A program made the translations under genes and the position numbers. Below the pieces are notes generated by a model that saw only the letters and a program-made list of their open reading frames with translations, ran no database searches and had not been told where the DNA came from. From CAYZXL01 sp964482435 (lineage in GTDB: Bacteria > Auribacterota > JABMQX01), in NCBI GenBank assembly GCA_964482435.1, contig CAYZXL010000004.1:62001-126000 (forward strand): a stretch of 64,000 nucleotides of DNA. Direction: 5' to 3'. Below, piece after piece: positions 37,074 through 44,618 of this stretch. How positions within the stretch are numbered: the first letter of the stretch is position 1; every line of letters begins with the position of its first letter.

Positions 37074-37524
37074 CGCACTGCGCCGAGAAATTGCAGTGGA
37101 AAGACAACTTCTCAACCGGCTGCTGGACTCTCACAGGGAGTTGCGACAACGCTCTGCTCAAACGGAACCGGGCCCGGTGGAAATCTCCGCCCTCGCGGCG
37201 ATGCTCCACTCTTTTTACACAGGGATAGAGAACGTGATGAAGCGCATTGCCTTTCGTATTGACGGCGGATTACCAGAAGGCCCAGCCTGGCATACCCGGC
37301 TGCTGGACCGCGTGGCGGAGGCGACCGAGCAACGGCCGGCTGTGATTTCAGCCCAGGTGCGAGACCGCCTCCGCACTTACATGGCGTTCCGCCACATGTT
37401 CCGCCACACGTACTCCTTCGAGCTTCGGTGGGACCACATGAAGCCCTTGGTTTCTGAGTGCCAGGACATCCTCCGGCAGTTTGAGGAACAGGTGGAGAAG
37501 TTTTTGCATGACCTTCCTGAGTGA
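37066..37524 (+). CDS. hepT: HepT-like ribonuclease toxin
   Basis: The 152-residue all-helical HEPN-family protein carries the exact HepT active-site motif RX4HXY: R109, H114 and Y116 in RHMFRHTYSF. The tyrosine is the site of AMPylation by MntA in characterised pairs. An N-terminal helix containing LLNRLLDSHRELRQR and the FYTGIENVMKRIA segment fit the family. Length is near the usual 130-150 residues. Start and partner overlap: the GTG at 37066 lies inside the mntA end. All key residues are present, so the toxin is probably active. Confidence 0.85.
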   Translation: MSDALRREIAVERQLLNRLLDSHRELRQRSAQTEPGPVEISALAAMLHSFYTGIENVMKRIAFRIDGGLPEGPAWHTRLLDRVAEATEQRPAVISAQVRDRLRTYMAFRHMFRHTYSFELRWDHMKPLVSECQDILRQFEEQVEKFLHDLPE

Positions 37525-37571
37525 ATTAGCGCATTTCGACGCCACCACAGCACAAGGAGCATGAGGACGAG

Positions 37572-38585
37572 ATGATTATCGAGAGCATTGCGAGCAATAG
37601 AATCGCCGATTTCGGCGGATGGACGGACACGTGGTTTTCTAAAAGCGGATACATCCTCAACTTCGCCGTTGACCTGTATGCTCGAGTGACAATCATCACC
37701 AAGAAAAAGCCCGGCGTCACCATCCACGTCCAGGATTATGGCGACACGGTGGAGATTCCAAGCGTGGAGGGGGCTGGCTACGACGATAAGCATGCCCTCC
37801 TTATCGCTGCCCTGAAAGTCATGAGCATTAAGCACGGCCTGGACGTTTTTATCTCAGCGGATGTCCCGCCGGGGTGCGGGACAGGGAGTTCCGCGGCGGT
37901 TTCGGTTGCCCTGATAAAGGCTTTGAGCGTTCTGAACGGTCAGTACCTCGTCTCCCACGAGATTGCGCGGCTTGCCCATCGCCTGGAAACGGAGGAGCTT
38001 GGCATCGAGAGCGGTGTCCAGGACCAGCTCGCCGCGGCGTACGGCGGAGTCAGCTTCATCGAGATGTACGAATACCCGAATTCGTTCGTCTCCCCGGTGG
38101 ACATTTCCGAGGAAGTCAGAATGACTTTGGAGAACAGGTGGATTCTCGTCTATGAGGGGCGGCGGCACCTTTCCGGGGACGTCCACAAGAAAGTAATACA
38201 GGAGTTGGAGGAGGAGGGCAGTCCGAGCCATCGGGCTTTGTCAACCCTCAAGGAGACGGCTCCTGCCGCCAAGCAGGCTCTTCTCAAGGGCGGCCTGGTC
38301 GAACTGGGCAAAATCATGGATGCCAACAATGCGGCTCAAAAAGCCCTCCACCCCGAAATCACGACGGCGAATTTCGAGAAAATCGAGGACATCTCAAGAA
38401 GAATCGGGATTGTCGGGGCGATGATTAACGGCGCCGGAGGCGGCGGCAGCATTGTCCTCCTCGCCGAGGCCGGAAAGAAACCCGAAATTGAGAGAGCTCT
38501 TTCTAAGGAGAGTTTTCGGACGTTGCCCTGCCGAATCAGTTTTCAGCCGGCAAGGGCGTGGCTTTCGGGGAGGCTGAACCTCTAA
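37572..38585 (+). CDS. GHMP-family sugar kinase (heptose/fucose-kinase-like)
   Basis: The 337-residue protein shows all three GHMP motifs: the N-terminal RIADFGGWTDTWF, the ATP-binding VPPGCGTGSSAAVSVALI (about residues 97-114) and the C-terminal MINGAGGGGSIVLLAE. The N-terminal motif is closest to the D-glycero-D-manno-heptose 7-phosphate kinase and L-fucokinase branch, so it probably phosphorylates a sugar destined for surface glycan synthesis. This agrees with the nearby O-antigen-ligase-like gene, but no partner epimerase or guanylyltransferase is present. It lies 47 bases after hepT; GAGGACGAG precedes the ATG. Confidence 0.85.
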   Translation: MIIESIASNRIADFGGWTDTWFSKSGYILNFAVDLYARVTIITKKKPGVTIHVQDYGDTVEIPSVEGAGYDDKHALLIAALKVMSIKHGLDVFISADVPPGCGTGSSAAVSVALIKALSVLNGQYLVSHEIARLAHRLETEELGIESGVQDQLAAAYGGVSFIEMYEYPNSFVSPVDISEEVRMTLENRWILVYEGRRHLSGDVHKKVIQELEEEGSPSHRALSTLKETAPAAKQALLKGGLVELGKIMDANNAAQKALHPEITTANFEKIEDISRRIGIVGAMINGAGGGGSIVLLAEAGKKPEIERALSKESFRTLPCRISFQPARAWLSGRLNL

Positions 38586-38744
38586 AACGCCGCGGGTTCG
38601 CGCGACCAATAGCCCGCGAGCCCAAAGCCCATTTCTGGCCGGACTGAGACCTTCCTTCCGCAACTGGTTCACGGGATGGCGGCTTGCATTGACTTCTGCG
38701 CATGGGGCTCCTCGCGGTTTTTTGAACGATTCACAGCATCGAGC
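38586..38744. other. Intergenic segment before the TPR-protein promoter
   Basis: No gene or repeat was recognised in the first half of the 332-base gap between the GHMP kinase and the rightward TPR protein. The second half holds the promoter at 38745-38773. Confidence 0.4.
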
Positions 38745-38773
38745 TTGACTTGGCTTTCTCCTCGCGCTATATT
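38745..38773 (+). promoter_or_regulatory. Promoter of the rightward TPR protein
   Basis: CTTGACT gives -35 TTGACT (38745-38750), followed by a 17-base spacer and TATATT (38768-38773). The implied leader before the TTG start at 38918 is about 140 bases. Confidence 0.6.
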
Positions 38774-38917
38774 GACTCTGACGGCTGGCATCGCCCGGAA
38801 TTCGGAGACAAGGCGAAGCCTCCGGGTAAGACGCTTTCATCGCGGACATCGGCGCGAGGAGTTTTCGCGTTTTCGCTTTAGACGGACAACAGGACTTTTT
38901 GCGAAAGGAGTACCATT

Positions 38918-40909
38918 TTGAACGAAGAAATCGAGGAGCATGCCGAACGCGAATCCGGTGCGGTTCACGAAACCCGTCGGTGGGGACTGCTCGTCGCCCT
39001 CGTCATTTTGATCGTGGGTGGGGCGGTCGTAGCAGTCCTCGTGGGACTCCCGCTCCTTCAGGGCAAGAGCCTGCGGCTATTGAAATATAAGGAGGAGGCC
39101 GCCGCCTTTGCCGCAGAGAAGCAGTTCGGCAAAGCCGTCACCATGTATCAAAAGGCCCTCGCCCTGAGGCCCAACGACCTCGATATAAGAAAATCCATCG
39201 CCCAGTCTCGTCTTCTGGGCGGCGACCTCCCGGAAGCCACTTCGGAGTATCATCGTTGTTTGCGAGCCAAACCGGATGACATACAGACGGAGCTGACGCT
39301 GGCTTCTCTTTACCTTCTTGCGAAGAATCTTGACCGTTCCGCGGAGATCGCCGAGTCCATCCTCCAGAGAGACCCGGACAACGTCCTCGCGCTGGTCATC
39401 AAAGCCCAGTGCCACTACGAGCGCAGCGACACCTCTCACCCGATGGTGACGGTGAAAATGATCGCTGGCATCCTTCCCACGACCTCTTCCCGCTACGACC
39501 TTCTGACCCCTTCCGAAATCGTGTCCGCCGATGCGAACTACGAAAACAAGCTCCTGGAGGCGGTCAAGGCCAGCCCTAACGAAGTTCAGCCACACAAAAA
39601 CCTCGCCGACTATTATCGCCGCCAGAAACGCTTTGCGGAGGCCGAGAAGGAATATCAGAAGATGGTTGGGCTTGCCCCGGAAGACCCCTACGTCCACCTG
39701 CATCTGGCGGACTTCTACGCGTTGGACGAAGTGGGCCGCCTTCAAGACTCCATCGGTCAATACGCACAAGTCCTGGAGGGGATTAGTGCCAAGAATCTCT
39801 TCGCCCTCAGGGGAATTGCTGGTCTCTCCCTTGCGGCTGGCGATACTGCCTCCGCAACAAAATACGTCGAGCGCATTCTCTGGGAACAGCCCTCCGACAC
39901 CTTCGCGCGCTACTTCCGGGGGATACTTGACCTTTTCAACAAGCAACCCGCGAGAGCGGAGGAGAGTTTCCGCTTTGTTGCCAAAGAAAACCCGACATAC
40001 GCTTCCGCTCACTTCCTGCTCGCCTACACTTTACTTCTTGGCCGCGACATGGACGAGGCAAAGAAGAGCCTTGAGGAAGCCGCGAAAGTTGATCTGACGT
40101 TCAGTCGTCCCCGCCTCCTTTTAGCTGAAATCGCCCTCGCCCTCGGAGAGCCGGACAAAGCCCTCCAGATGATAGACAATCTCTTGCTCGACGAGAGGCA
40201 AAGGGGAAATCCCCTCGCGTACGTCATGCGGGGAAGAATCTACATCTCCCAGAACGACTACACCCAGGCGGAAGGGCCTTTCACAAAGCTCGCTGAGATT
40301 GACCAGCAAAGCGTATACCCCAGGCTCCTCCTTGGAGCTGTTTACAAGAGAACCGATAAGAAAGACCAGGCCGTCAAGCAATACGAACTTGCGATAGCCG
40401 CCGACCCCACATCCGCCCTTGCCTCCTACCTCCTGGGACTCTTCTATGAGAAAGCCGGTGAGCGCGTTCAGTGCAGAGTTCATTACGAAAAGGCTCTCGT
40501 GAAAGACCCTAATTTTGCCCCCGCCGCCACAAGTCTTGCCGAGCTTTACGTGAGGTCTCTCCGGGAAAATGACGACCCGAAGCAGGAAATTGCCAAGACG
40601 CTCGATAACAGCTTCCCCAACAATTTCATGGTTCACTTTGCTCTTCTGGATGCCGTCGGTCAAATCTTCTACCGGGACAGGCAGTTCGACAAGGCGGTTG
40701 GAATCTACGAACTAATTCCGCCGCAGGAAAGGGACGCTCGCCCGGAAATCCTTTACCATTACGCCATGGCTTTGTACGGGGGTGGGAGGAACGTTGAGGC
40801 GCGAAGGGAATTGGAAAAGGCTGCCCGCTGGATGAGAGACCTTCCAAAAGGCGAAGAAATAGAAGAAGTCCTCGACGACATCACCAGGGCAGGCGGCGTA
40901 TCGGGGTGA
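38918..40909 (+). CDS. Membrane-anchored TPR protein, copy A
   Basis: The 663-residue protein has a short cytoplasmic N-terminus, one transmembrane helix (LLVALVILIVGGAVVAVLVG, about residues 24-43) and then TPR repeats over its whole length, with units such as AVTMYQKALALRPNDLDIRK and AEKEYQKMVGLAPEDPYVH. I chose the TTG at 38918: AAAGGAG lies 7 bases upstream at 38904-38910 and no better start follows. The repeat order parallels that of the convergent TPR protein at 40982-42937, so they look like paralogues. Proteins of this type accompany PEP-CTERM/exopolysaccharide systems (PrsT-like); the assignment here is by analogy. Confidence 0.8.
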   Translation: MNEEIEEHAERESGAVHETRRWGLLVALVILIVGGAVVAVLVGLPLLQGKSLRLLKYKEEAAAFAAEKQFGKAVTMYQKALALRPNDLDIRKSIAQSRLLGGDLPEATSEYHRCLRAKPDDIQTELTLASLYLLAKNLDRSAEIAESILQRDPDNVLALVIKAQCHYERSDTSHPMVTVKMIAGILPTTSSRYDLLTPSEIVSADANYENKLLEAVKASPNEVQPHKNLADYYRRQKRFAEAEKEYQKMVGLAPEDPYVHLHLADFYALDEVGRLQDSIGQYAQVLEGISAKNLFALRGIAGLSLAAGDTASATKYVERILWEQPSDTFARYFRGILDLFNKQPARAEESFRFVAKENPTYASAHFLLAYTLLLGRDMDEAKKSLEEAAKVDLTFSRPRLLLAEIALALGEPDKALQMIDNLLLDERQRGNPLAYVMRGRIYISQNDYTQAEGPFTKLAEIDQQSVYPRLLLGAVYKRTDKKDQAVKQYELAIAADPTSALASYLLGLFYEKAGERVQCRVHYEKALVKDPNFAPAATSLAELYVRSLRENDDPKQEIAKTLDNSFPNNFMVHFALLDAVGQIFYRDRQFDKAVGIYELIPPQERDARPEILYHYAMALYGGGRNVEARRELEKAARWMRDLPKGEEIEEVLDDITRAGGVSG

Positions 40910-40981
40910 CTCGCCGTCCCGGTTTCCGTGGTTGTGGCACCTTGAGCCCCGATGCCGGGCAACACATTCTCAGCCGACCGG

Positions 40982-42937
40982 TCAAGCCGATGATTCCAGC
41001 CGGGCGAGAAGGTCACGAATCTCTTTCTGCTTCTCAGGGTCGCTCGTCTTCTCCAGCGCCTTGCGGAGCTCCACCTTCGCCTGGGAAGAGTCGCCCACGT
41101 AAAAGAGAATTACCCCCCTGTGGTATAAAGCTTCCGGCACCTGCTCCCTCACATTTTCGGGCACTCTATTGACGACATCGAGCGCCTCCCTGAACTGCCC
41201 CTTCTTGTAGAGAATCCATCCTAACGTATCCTGCAAAGGAGGCTCGTTCGAGTACTTCTCCGCTAACGGCTGGATAATGCGGATTGCCTCATCGAGGTCA
41301 CCCCCGTACTCCGCGTACATGTAGGCGAGATTGTTGATTGCTGGCAGGAATGAATCGTCCTTTTCGACCGCCTTTTTGTATTCCTCCATTGCCTTTTGCG
41401 GCTGGTTCATCCGCCGGTGGAGGAGCGCGAGGTAATAGTAGCCGGGGGCGAAGTCCGGGTTCGCGTTCGCAACCTCCGTGTACATCTGTATCGCTCTATC
41501 GTAATCCGCCCTCCCCTGGTAGATTCCGCCGAGGGCCAGCCTGCTGAAGACCGATTTGTCGTCCAGCGTGAGAGATTTCGTGAAGTGCGCCTCCGCCTTC
41601 TCCATGTCTCTTTCCGCAAGATATAGCCTTCCGAGGAGGAGGTTCGCATAGAGGTTGCTCGCCTGGGTGCTGACAACCTTTTCGGCGCTTTCGATTGCCT
41701 CCTTGGGGCGCCCCAGCGCGAACTCGATTTCGGAAAGCAACAAGTGCGCTCTGGCAAACATTGGTTCCCTACGAAGAGCTGTCAGCAGCGACTCCCTGGC
41801 CGACCGCAAATCGTTTTCCATCGTGTAGGCAAGACCCAGTAGATAATGGGCCGAGGCCCACTCCGGCATCTTCTTCGTGACTTCCTTCAGGTCAGCGATT
41901 GCGTCTTTCGTCTTTCCCGCAAAAAGGTTGATGATGGCACGCTGGTACAGCGGGAAAGGCTTGCCCGGTGCCTTTTTCAGCAGGTCGCGGAGATACTCTT
42001 GCGCTCTATCAATCCTGTTGAGAGCCACGCAGATGGCTGTGCACCCCCTCAAAGCTTCCATGCTTTCCGGGTCGCTGGTCAAGGCCACCTGGTACTGGCT
42101 CAGCGCTCTCTCCAGTTGACCGGCCGAACGCAGAAACCTGGCGAACTGAAGCCTTGCGAAGACCGACTGCGAATCGGTCTCTATCACTGACAGAAAAGCT
42201 CGCTCGGCGTCCTCGTAGCGTTGCTCCTGGGCATAGAAGTTTGCCAGCGCCACCTTCGGCGTAACATCGTTGACGCTGGCGTCAACCGCCCTTTTCAGCC
42301 CCTTCTCCGCCTCCTCTTTGTTTCCCTGTTGAAGAAATAGCTGCGCCAGAGCGTGGTAGCCCCGAGGAAACGCGGGTGCTATGTCCACCACAGTGCTCAT
42401 GTCTCGGATTGCCGAAGCCAATTGCCCTTCCGCAGCATAACATTGGGCCTCTAAGAACAGCGCCGCAACGTTCCTGGAATTCTCCCTCAGCAACTGTGCC
42501 GCAAGGTCCCTCGCCTTATAGAAATTCCTGGAGGTCAGGTAAAGATGCCCCAGAAAAAGCTTGTTAGGAATGTCCTCCGGGGCAGACTGAACCTGGTTCT
42601 CCAGTTCCTGAATCGCGTTGTTGATCTGCCCAAGGTTCAGATACGTCCGGACAATCGCCTGACGTATGCCCGAATCGCGCGGGGCAAGGTGCTGCGCTTT
42701 CTTGAGCATCTGAAGCGATTCGGCGTCCTTTCCTGCGCGAGCAAATTCCTTCGCGTTGAGCAAGTACTTATTGCGAACGACGTCTGGATTGTGTGCCCTG
42801 ATAAGCTTTCTAATCCCGAATGCCCCTCCCGCCAGAGCAAGGAGCACGGCCGCCGCAACGAGTACAGTCAGGACCCGGCGCCGCCTGAGAGACGCGCTAT
42901 ACGATTCGTGGCTATCTGCATAGTGTGTTTCGGGCAT
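40982..42937 (-). CDS. Membrane-anchored TPR protein, copy B
   Basis: The 651-residue protein has a hydrophilic N-terminus of about 20 residues, one transmembrane helix (RRVLTVLVAAAVLLALAGGA) and continuous TPR repeats, for example NNAIQELENQVQSAPEDIPN and AMEEYKKAVEKDDSFLPAIN. I chose the ATG at 42937 because GGGGGGAAG lies just upstream; the frame is open back to 43030 but would bury the anchor. Organisation and several repeat stretches match the convergent protein at 38918-40909, with only 72 bases between the two stops. It resembles TPR proteins of PEP-CTERM systems. Both probably expose a scaffold on the outer face of the inner membrane. Confidence 0.8.
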   Translation of the reverse strand: MPETHYADSHESYSASLRRRRVLTVLVAAAVLLALAGGAFGIRKLIRAHNPDVVRNKYLLNAKEFARAGKDAESLQMLKKAQHLAPRDSGIRQAIVRTYLNLGQINNAIQELENQVQSAPEDIPNKLFLGHLYLTSRNFYKARDLAAQLLRENSRNVAALFLEAQCYAAEGQLASAIRDMSTVVDIAPAFPRGYHALAQLFLQQGNKEEAEKGLKRAVDASVNDVTPKVALANFYAQEQRYEDAERAFLSVIETDSQSVFARLQFARFLRSAGQLERALSQYQVALTSDPESMEALRGCTAICVALNRIDRAQEYLRDLLKKAPGKPFPLYQRAIINLFAGKTKDAIADLKEVTKKMPEWASAHYLLGLAYTMENDLRSARESLLTALRREPMFARAHLLLSEIEFALGRPKEAIESAEKVVSTQASNLYANLLLGRLYLAERDMEKAEAHFTKSLTLDDKSVFSRLALGGIYQGRADYDRAIQMYTEVANANPDFAPGYYYLALLHRRMNQPQKAMEEYKKAVEKDDSFLPAINNLAYMYAEYGGDLDEAIRIIQPLAEKYSNEPPLQDTLGWILYKKGQFREALDVVNRVPENVREQVPEALYHRGVILFYVGDSSQAKVELRKALEKTSDPEKQKEIRDLLARLESSA

Positions 42938-43020
42938 CTTTCTTCCCCCCAACGGTTTTCCTTTCTCCGCCAGCGCACAATAACGCCGAGAAAAATCCGA
43001 CCTGGACCGAAAATAACAAA

Positions 43021-43041
43021 GGGAGGACAACTTGTCCTCCC
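43021..43041 (-). terminator. Intrinsic terminator of the PEP-CTERM gene
   Basis: A perfect palindrome, GGGAGGAC-AACTT-GTCCTCCC, sits 32 bases after the PEP-CTERM stop. On the minus strand it is followed by TTTGTTATTTT, a good T-run. The sequence overlaps the upstream leader of copy B. Confidence 0.75.
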
Positions 43042-43072
43042 TCTATTCTCTCACAATGTGGCGAATAGACAA

Positions 43073-43813
43073 TCAAACTTTTGCCGGCGCTCTTCTTTGC
43101 CTTCGGCGGATTTTCCAGCCAAGGAAGCCTGCCAGGGGGCCCGAAAGAAGAAGCATGCCCGGTTCGGGCGTAAAGCTGAATGTGTCAATGTTCAGCTTCG
43201 CGTCACCCGGCGGCGTCCCATAGTAGCCGAGAACAATACCCACCCCGTCCACGTCCACGATAGTTGAATCCCACGAGTCCGGAGTCCCTCGGCGAGCATT
43301 GTGAACCGGGCCCACATCGAAAACGCCAAAATTGGTCGTATTGAAGTCAATCGCCACTGTCGTCGTCCAGTTAGGTGATTGCGCAATGCTCAGCGGGTTG
43401 TTATACGCTCCCCAGAATGTCTGCGAACCTCCCTGGCTGCCGTTGATATAGATTGAATCGTCTCCCGCGTTCCCGCCGCCCGCCAGGAAGAAGTAAGCAA
43501 ACGTTGGCGCCACAGACCCCGAATACGACAGAGTCGCCTGAACGGACCCGTTCGTTAGATTCGTGTTTGGCCAGAAGTTCGCGGCGTCCTGGTCAACGAA
43601 GATGTACCTCCAGGACCACGACGGAGCGCCATAGTTCGCGTACGGCACCGACAGAATCCCGGTGCCCTGCGGAGCAGCCGTCCCGGCGCCCGTGTCGTTA
43701 TCGAAGTACTTCCAATTCTCGTTGGTGTCGAACGTCGCGACGTACTCCCAACTCAAGGCCGCCGGAACACATATGAAAACTAACACTACCGCTGAAATTA
43801 TCTTCGTGTACAT
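43073..43813 (-). CDS. PEP-CTERM sorting-domain protein
   Basis: The 246-residue exported protein has a signal peptide (KIISAVVLVFICVPAALSW) and the C-terminal sorting tail TPEPGMLLLSGPLAGFLGW followed by KIRRRQRR. The body (about residues 25-215) is beta-rich with many G, N, S and T residues and resembles a lectin or concanavalin-like sandwich: ATFDTNENWKYFDND and GVGIVLGYYGTPPGDAKLNI. No catalytic motif was seen. AAGGGGG precedes the ATG, the same strong site used by the three PEP-CTERM genes at 57.8-60.1 kb. It is divergent from the giant gene. Confidence 0.85.
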   Translation of the reverse strand: MYTKIISAVVLVFICVPAALSWEYVATFDTNENWKYFDNDTGAGTAAPQGTGILSVPYANYGAPSWSWRYIFVDQDAANFWPNTNLTNGSVQATLSYSGSVAPTFAYFFLAGGGNAGDDSIYINGSQGGSQTFWGAYNNPLSIAQSPNWTTTVAIDFNTTNFGVFDVGPVHNARRGTPDSWDSTIVDVDGVGIVLGYYGTPPGDAKLNIDTFSFTPEPGMLLLSGPLAGFLGWKIRRRQRRAPAKV

Positions 43814-43986
43814 CTCTTACCCCCTTGTTTTCGGGACCACCCTACACTACGACATTATATTTTTTCGGCATATTCTCTCCCTTGCTCACCCCTTTGTCAA
43901 GGGAAAATCCTGAAAAATTTCATTTTTTTTTAGGCTTGGTTCGCAGCCACCTGGCCTGAAAATGAGCGGTACCCGGCCAGGACACG

Positions 43987-44047
43987 CCTCTCGGTAAGCC
44001 GCAAAGCAGGACTCTCTGCAAACTCTTCGTGTCCTTGCGAGAGAAAA
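43987..44047. repeat. Dispersed inverted repeat, decayed full copy
   Basis: The left arm is CTCTCGGTAAGCCGCAAAG and the right arm is CTTCGTGTCCTTGCGAGAGA. They pair imperfectly around a short GC-rich centre. It lies in the divergent region upstream of the giant gene. Confidence 0.5.
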
Positions 44048-44268
44048 CCGAAGACGCTCTCCGATAATACCTTGCGCGATTTGTAAATCAGAGCGATTAG
44101 TCCCAGGTGCTCCCGTAGTCAGGAGGCGTTGGACAATTCCCCTTCGCCCTCGCTTCGGATGGCATACCGACCGCCCGGAGCAGTGCGACCCGTGCGAACG
44201 TCCCGGCAGAATCTTCCCATAGCGGGTGGCGCCTAACGGGTTGCGATGAAAAAAGACGAAAAAAAGAC

Positions 44269-44334
44269 TTGACATTCCCCTTGTAGTTATGGCAATTTGC
44301 ACCCGTTCAAGTGGAGTGGCCACTGTACTAAAAT
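44269..44334 (+). promoter_or_regulatory. Putative promoter region of the giant gene
   Basis: TTGACA at 44269-44274 follows an A-rich tract, but the hexamer 17 bases later (GCAATT) is poor. A second choice is TTCAAG (44306-44311) with a 17-base spacer and TAAAAT (44329-44334). Either would give a leader of about 280-310 bases, longer than other leaders here. Confidence 0.3.
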
Positions 44335-44360
44335 ACTTGAGTTCTCGTTCCTTCTATCGC

Positions 44361-44584
44361 GCAGAGCAGTCGCAGGTTGCTCTGCCGAGGAGGTAAAGGA
44401 CAATTGTCCGACGAGGGTGCAGTAGTTCCCAGACTTAACTATGGCACCTTCTGCACTTTTTCCCGCGGGGGGTAAATGCGCTTTACCCAATTATATCTTT
44501 GCGCATTCGAACGTCTCACCTGTCTGTGTCCCACAGTGTCTTTGCGCCCTTATGTCAGGGCGATGGTAAAATCGGCTTTTTACC
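44361..44584 (+). promoter_or_regulatory. Hairpin-rich leader of the giant gene
   Basis: Between the putative promoter and the ATG at 44619 lie several stems: GCAGAGCA/TGCTCTGC (44361-44385); the palindrome GGACAATTGTCC (44398-44409); GGTGCAGTAGTT/AACTATGGCACC with one mismatch and a 9-base loop (44416-44448); GTGCAG/CTGCAC followed by TTTTT (44417-44461), which is mutually exclusive with the previous stem; GGGTAAA/TTTACCC (44470-44488); CGCCCT/AGGGCG (44545-44562); and GGTAAAA/TTTTACC (44565-44584). The alternative pairing in front of a T-run resembles an attenuator. I do not recognise a known riboswitch. Confidence 0.45.
44404..44475 (+). CDS. Possible 23-residue leader peptide
   Basis: A TTG at 44404 lies 10 bases after GAGGAGG (44387-44393) and opens a 23-codon frame ending TAA within the GGGTAAA hairpin. 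The peptide is (M)SDEGAVVPRLNYGTFCTFSR plus GG. It overlaps the alternative hairpins of the leader, so its translation could decide which stem forms. It may also be chance: the start is TTG, no homologue is known to me, and codon statistics are useless at this length. Confidence 0.25.
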   Translation: MSDEGAVVPRLNYGTFCTFSRGG

Positions 44585-44618
44585 TTTCGGATACGAACTG
44601 CAAAGAAAGGAGCCAATT

